A stretch of DNA of 64,000 nucleotides, taken from contig JAXMHB010000002.1 in NCBI GenBank assembly GCA_046346965.1, positions 124,001-188,000 of the forward strand, written 5' to 3'. Numbering within the stretch: position 1 is the first letter of the stretch; every line of letters begins with the position of its first letter. Origin of the DNA: JAXMHB01 sp046346965. GTDB taxonomy: Bacteria; Pseudomonadota; Gammaproteobacteria; Xanthomonadales; SZUA-5. A program made the translations under genes and the position numbers. Below, one piece after another: positions 60,304 to 64,000 of this stretch. The notes beneath the pieces are model-generated. The model was not told the DNA's origin, ran no database searches, and saw only the letters and a list, made by a program, of their open reading frames with translations.

Positions 60304-62559
60304 ATGCCGCTCCCCCGTGCCGGAGCTTTGCCTGTGCGCCTGGCGACTTTGCTGCTGATGGCCTGTACCACGACCGTGAATGCCACTGAAACCCTGAGCT
60401 TCGACCGCCTCTACGACGATCCCAACGTGTCCGGCCCCTCGCCCCGCAGCCTGAAGCTCTCGCCCGACGGCCAGCGCGTGACCTTTTTGCGCGGCAAGGA
60501 CGCCGACCAGACCGTGTTCGATCTGTGGGAGTACCACATCGGCAGCCGCCAGACGCGCCTGCTGGTGGACTCGGCCACCCTTGGCGGCGGCGCCGGCGAG
60601 CAGCTGTCTGACGAGGAAAAGGCGCGACGCGAGCGTCTGCGCATCGCCGGCAGCAGCGGCATCGTCGAGTACTACTGGTCCGCCGACGGCAAGCAGCTGT
60701 TGTTCCCGATCGCCGGATCGCTGTACGCCTACCGGATCGGCGCCGAGGCGAGCGAGGCGGTGCGCCAGCTCACCCAGGCCGACGATGGCTACGCCACCGA
60801 TCCCAAGTTCTCGCCGGCCGGCGCCTACGTCAGCTTCGTCCGCGACCGCACGCTGATCGCCATCGACCTCAAATCCGGCGAGACCCGCAGCCTGAGTCCG
60901 CGCGGCGAGGGCGCGATCAGTTACGCCATGGCGGAGTTCGTCGCCCAGGAGGAAATGGACCGTCTGACCGGCTACTGGTGGGCCAAGGATGACTCCGCGG
61001 TCGCCTACACGCGCGTCGACGAGTCCAAGGTGCCGATCGAAAAGCGCTTCGAGATCTATTCCGATCGCGCCGAGATCATCGAGCAGCGCTATCCGGCTGC
61101 CGGCAAGCCCAACGCCGAGGTGCGCCTGTACGTGCGCACCCTCGCCAGCGCCGAGCCGGTCGAGGTCCAGCTCGGCGATGGCGAGTACTACCTGGCGCGG
61201 GTGGACTGGTTGCCCGACGGCAAGCACCTGCTGGTGCAGCGCCAGAGCCGCGACCAGCGCACGCTCGACCTGCTGCTGGCCGACGCCGCCACCGGCGCGG
61301 TGCAGCCGGTGCTGCAGGAGCGCAGCGAGACCTGGGTCAATCTGCACAACGATCTGCGCGTGTTGCCGGATGGTCAGAGCTTCGTCTGGGCGAGCGAGCA
61401 GAGCGGCTACAAGCACCTCGAACTGCGCGCGCTGAGCGGCGAGCTGATCCGGCCACTGACGCAAGGGCCGTGGGTGGTCGATGAGCTGCTGGCGCTCGAC
61501 GCCAAGCGCCGGCGCGTCTACTTCAGCGGCAATGCCGACGATGTGCGCGAGAAGCACGTGTACTGGATGTCGCTGGACACGCGGACGCCGGGATCGCCGA
61601 CGCGGGTCTCGCTGCTGAGCGGCTGGCACGAGGCGGTGTTCAGTGAGGACGCGCGCTATTTCGTCGACAGCTTCTCCGACCCGATGACGCCGCCGCAGGT
61701 GCGCCTGCACAGCGCCGACGGCAAGGAAGTGGCGGTGCTGGAAGGCAATGTGGTCAACGACCAGCACCCGTACAAGCCCTTCCTCAAGGCGCATCGCGGA
61801 CCGGAGTACGGCACGCTGCCCGCCGCCGACGGTCAGCTGCTCTATTACCGCATACTCAAGCCGTTGAATTTCAAGGAAGATCAGCGCTATCCGGTGCTCG
61901 TCCGCGTGTACGGCGGTCCGCACGCGCAGTACGTGCAAAAGCGCTGGGACGAGCGCTGGGGCCTGTTCGATCAGGTGCTGGCGCAGCGCGGCTTCATCGT
62001 GTTCTCGCTGGACAATCGCGGCAGCGCGCGCCGCGGCGTGGCCTTCGAGGCGCCACTGTTCCGCAGCATGGGTGGCCCGGAAGTCGCGGACCAGATGGTC
62101 GGCGTCGACTGGCTGGCGGCGCAGCCATTTGTCGATCCTGCCCGCATCGGCGTGTTCGGCTGGAGTTACGGCGGCTACATGAGCCTCATGCTGCTGGCGC
62201 AGCATTCGGATCGCATCGCCGCCGGCATTTCGGTGGCGCCGGTGACCGACTGGAGCCTGTACGACACCCATTACACCGAGCGCTACATGGACCATCCGGC
62301 CAGCAATGTCCGTGGCTACACGCTGAGCAGCGTGTTTGCCCATCTGGACGGGCTGAAGAGCCGCTTGTACCTGATCCATGGCATGGCCGATGACAATGTG
62401 CTGTTCACCAACTCGACCCGATTGATGGCCGAGATGCAGAACCGCGGCATTCCTTTCGACCTGATGACCTATCCCGGCGGCAAGCACGGGCTAGCCGGCG
62501 CGGCCACCCGCAAGCACGTGTTCAACGGCATCCTGCGCTGGCTGAAGGCGAATTTGTAA
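60304..62559 (+). CDS. S9-family dipeptidyl peptidase IV-like exported peptidase
   Basis: 751 residues from the chosen ATG. N-terminal signal (LPVRLATLLLMACTTTVNATE; a lipobox-like LMAC is present). A DPP4 N-terminal propeller follows, with LSPDGQRVTFLRGKD and VEYYWSADGKQLLFPI, then a catalytic domain: VRVYGGPHAQYV, Ser in FGWSYGGYMSLML (about 640), Asp in MADDNVLF and His in GGKHGLAG. MDRLTGYWWAKDDS carries the propeller Glu motif region typical of bacterial DPP IV. In-frame ATGs at 60265 and 60292 are alternatives; 60265 follows the piuC stop immediately. Confidence 0.92.
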   Translation: MPLPRAGALPVRLATLLLMACTTTVNATETLSFDRLYDDPNVSGPSPRSLKLSPDGQRVTFLRGKDADQTVFDLWEYHIGSRQTRLLVDSATLGGGAGEQLSDEEKARRERLRIAGSSGIVEYYWSADGKQLLFPIAGSLYAYRIGAEASEAVRQLTQADDGYATDPKFSPAGAYVSFVRDRTLIAIDLKSGETRSLSPRGEGAISYAMAEFVAQEEMDRLTGYWWAKDDSAVAYTRVDESKVPIEKRFEIYSDRAEIIEQRYPAAGKPNAEVRLYVRTLASAEPVEVQLGDGEYYLARVDWLPDGKHLLVQRQSRDQRTLDLLLADAATGAVQPVLQERSETWVNLHNDLRVLPDGQSFVWASEQSGYKHLELRALSGELIRPLTQGPWVVDELLALDAKRRRVYFSGNADDVREKHVYWMSLDTRTPGSPTRVSLLSGWHEAVFSEDARYFVDSFSDPMTPPQVRLHSADGKEVAVLEGNVVNDQHPYKPFLKAHRGPEYGTLPAADGQLLYYRILKPLNFKEDQRYPVLVRVYGGPHAQYVQKRWDERWGLFDQVLAQRGFIVFSLDNRGSARRGVAFEAPLFRSMGGPEVADQMVGVDWLAAQPFVDPARIGVFGWSYGGYMSLMLLAQHSDRIAAGISVAPVTDWSLYDTHYTERYMDHPASNVRGYTLSSVFAHLDGLKSRLYLIHGMADDNVLFTNSTRLMAEMQNRGIPFDLMTYPGGKHGLAGAATRKHVFNGILRWLKANL

Positions 62560-62568
62560 CGGCCTTTG

Positions 62569-62605
62569 GCGCGGCGGCCTGACAGTCAGGTCGCCGCGCT
62601 TTGTT
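62569..62605 (+). terminator. Rho-independent terminator after the DPP IV gene
   Basis: GCGCGGCGGCCTGA and TCAGGTCGCCGCGC form a roughly 14-bp stem with one mismatch, immediately followed by TTTGTTG. It starts ten bases after the stop codon. Confidence 0.75.
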
Positions 62606-62646
62606 GCTCGAACGCAACAGTGGTTGCGTTAACACCGATTTAAGTT

Positions 62647-62675
62647 TTGACCGATTGTGCGCAAACCGATATGGT
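62647..62675 (+). promoter_or_regulatory. Sigma-70-like promoter of the M23 peptidase gene
   Basis: TTGACC at 62647-62652 and TATGGT at 62670-62675 are separated by 17 bases, in a locally AT-richer stretch that follows the terminator. The distance to the GTG start at 62705 is 29 bases, with GGAG in between. Confidence 0.55.
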
Positions 62676-62704
62676 CGCCCCCGTTTTGCCCGGAGACGAC
62701 CCGC

Positions 62705-64000
62705 GTGATCTATCAGCCCGACTGGCACAAGCGCCGTACATCGTCCTCCCGCCAGGCGGTCCGTCGTCACTTTCTGCAGCGCCCGGTACGCCTCAAGCCC
62801 GTTGCGCGCATACAACAAAAACTGATTCGTCTGGTCCAAGGCTGGCTCAGTGCTGGCGTGCGCACGCGCCGTGCCGTGGCCGCCACCAGCGTCGGCGCGC
62901 TGGTCGTGCTGGCCGGTCTGGTGGTGCTGCCGGTGTTCGCCAGCGTCAGCCGTCCCGAGCCGATCGCCACCCAGCTCAGCGTGCCGCTGCAGCTGCCGCC
63001 GCCCAGCGAATCCACCGCCAATGCGTTGCCGGCGCCGGTGAGCGCGCTGGAATCCGATCTCTACCTCGCCAATGACAGCGAATCCGGCTGGCAGGTGGTG
63101 ACGGTGCGTCGCAACGAGACGCTCGGCAACATCTTCAGCCGCCTCGGCCTGTCGGCCACGCAGATGCACCACCTGCTCGACGAGAGCGAGAGCGTGCGCG
63201 CGCTGACGCAGATCCATCCGGGCGATCAGATCGCCTTCCGCATTCCCGAAGCCGGCAAGCTGAGCGGCCTGCAGTTCGATCGCAGCGAGAGCGAGCGCAT
63301 CCTGATCGAGGTCGACGGCAGCAAGGTGCAGGAGCGCGTGATCGAGCGCGAACTCGAGCGCCGCACCCAGTACGGCAGCGCCGTGATCACCCACTCGCTG
63401 TTTGGCGCCGGTGATGCCGCCGGGCTGAGTGATTTGCAAGTGATGCGGCTGGCGCAGGTGTTCAATTACGACATCGACTTCGTCCAGGACCTGCGCGAGG
63501 GTGACAGCTTCAGCGTGGTCTATGAATCGATCTACCGCGACGGCGTCAAGCTGCGCGACGGCGACATACTGGCGGCGGTGTTCGTCAACCAGGGCAAACG
63601 CTACGAGGCCTATCGCTACACCGGCGCCGACGGCCGCAGCGATTTCTACGGCGCCGATGGCCGCAGTCTGCGCAAGGCCTTCATCCGCACGCCGGTCGAG
63701 TTCACCCGCATCTCCAGCCGCTTCTCCTCCGCCCGCCAGCATCCGATCCTCGGCCGCATGCGCGCCCACAAGGGCGTCGACTACGCCGCGCCGACCGGCA
63801 CGCCGGTGCACGCAGCGGGCAGCGGCACGGTGCTGTTCGTCGGCGTGCAGTCCGGCTACGGCAACGTCATCCAGCTGCAGCATGGACAGGCGACCACCAC
63901 GCTGTATGGCCATCTCTCGCGCTTCGCCAAGGGCTTGAAGCGCGGCCAGAAGGTGCAGCAGGGCGAGGTCATCGGCTACGTCGGCAAGACGGGTCTGGCG
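62705..64000 (+). CDS. M23-family metallopeptidase (MepM-like murein endopeptidase), 3' end beyond window
   Basis: 432 codons are visible and the gene runs off the end. Peptidoglycan DD-endopeptidase type. A basic cytoplasmic N-terminus, one membrane helix (TSVGALVVLAGLVVLPVFA, about 62-80), a linker, and a LysM/OapA-like domain (VVTVRRNETLGNIFSRLGLS, about 135-155). A second domain leads into the M23 fold with RMRAHKGVDYAAPTGTPVHA (HxxxD zinc ligands, about 354-373) and TLYGHLSRF (HxH region). The GTG start follows GGAG by about ten bases. The last visible residues, GEVIGYVGKTGLA, are inside the catalytic domain, so only the very end is missing. Confidence 0.92.
   Translation, partial: MIYQPDWHKRRTSSSRQAVRRHFLQRPVRLKPVARIQQKLIRLVQGWLSAGVRTRRAVAATSVGALVVLAGLVVLPVFASVSRPEPIATQLSVPLQLPPPSESTANALPAPVSALESDLYLANDSESGWQVVTVRRNETLGNIFSRLGLSATQMHHLLDESESVRALTQIHPGDQIAFRIPEAGKLSGLQFDRSESERILIEVDGSKVQERVIERELERRTQYGSAVITHSLFGAGDAAGLSDLQVMRLAQVFNYDIDFVQDLREGDSFSVVYESIYRDGVKLRDGDILAAVFVNQGKRYEAYRYTGADGRSDFYGADGRSLRKAFIRTPVEFTRISSRFSSARQHPILGRMRAHKGVDYAAPTGTPVHAAGSGTVLFVGVQSGYGNVIQLQHGQATTTLYGHLSRFAKGLKRGQKVQQGEVIGYVGKTGLA

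Noticed and set aside
59440..62487. A 1015-codon open frame on the minus strand antisense to piuC and the DPP IV-like gene
   Set aside because: Shadow composition (Gln/Arg/Ala/His), no domains, and both genes beneath it are clearly recognisable on the other strand.
1..64000. tRNA, rRNA, prophage or integrative element functions
   Set aside because: No tRNA-like T-loop and acceptor pairing, no rRNA sequence, and no integrase besides housekeeping xerC were seen on reading both strands.

Overview
The window is about 64 kb of GC-rich, densely coding bacterial chromosome. Gene content and order point to a gammaproteobacterium of the Lysobacterales (Xanthomonadales) type. The evidence is lptM-dapF-DUF484-xerC, yicC next to rph-rdgB-hemW, an mltB-rlpA-dacA/C-ybeD envelope cluster, many TonB-linked and S9-peptidase genes, and a C-terminal WYxP/WFTYD-type repeat domain common in that order. 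The family assignment is inference. I see no tRNA, rRNA, CRISPR array, prophage or plasmid functions.

Layout. 1-3294: start of an alpha-2-macroglobulin-like gene, an EamA exporter, an SGNH hydrolase and a MepA-like endopeptidase. 3311-4772: a nested mobile-element island, in which a roughly 265-bp palindromic MITE-like element carries an intact IS630-family insertion in the TA of its own target duplication. 4873-10247: ECF sigma factor, putative anti-sigma and double-PDZ protein, then an oxidoreductase, a SulP transporter and a small membrane protein. 10262-12793: the lptM-dapF-DUF484-xerC operon, in which every junction is a 4-bp overlap. 12903-20999: esterase, methyltransferase, DUF2167 and META-domain envelope proteins, then hemW-rdgB-rph facing yicC. 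21072-30568: TerC, the rimB-rimK ribosome-modification pair, a 2OG-Fe(II) oxygenase, a LytS/LytTR two-component pair, oligopeptidase A, and a photolyase-related protein whose domains are in unusual order. 30641-40759: dnaE, a TonB-dependent receptor, a YecA/UPF0149 protein, xthA and a large secreted putative metalloprotease. 40984-45609: peptidoglycan genes mltB, rlpA, PBP5-type carboxypeptidase and ybeD, followed by a DUF559 gene remnant and a WYL regulator. 45569-51332: a giant transglutaminase/DUF2126 protein, a gene split by a second copy of the MITE-like element, and ubiA. 51384-64000: a tandem-repeat block, two S9 peptidases, a SnoaL/LysR pair, an iron-uptake operon behind a Fur-box-like palindrome (tonB, Fiu/PiuA-type receptor, FMN alpha-hydroxy-acid oxidase, PiuC), and the start of an M23 endopeptidase.

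The most distinctive signals are these. (1) Two nearly identical, inversely oriented palindromic elements share CTAG target duplications. Conceptual removal of one restores a 330-codon reading frame; the other sits 16 bp upstream of a start codon and has itself been hit by IS630. (2) Two intergenic repeat families are present: a 30-bp tandem unit at two loci, and a roughly 115-bp unit in three copies. (3) The photolyase-like protein has its FAD domain first. (4) The siderophore-receptor operon encodes its own TonB and an unusual FMN oxidase. Many long open frames lie antisense to real genes because of the GC content; these were ignored.
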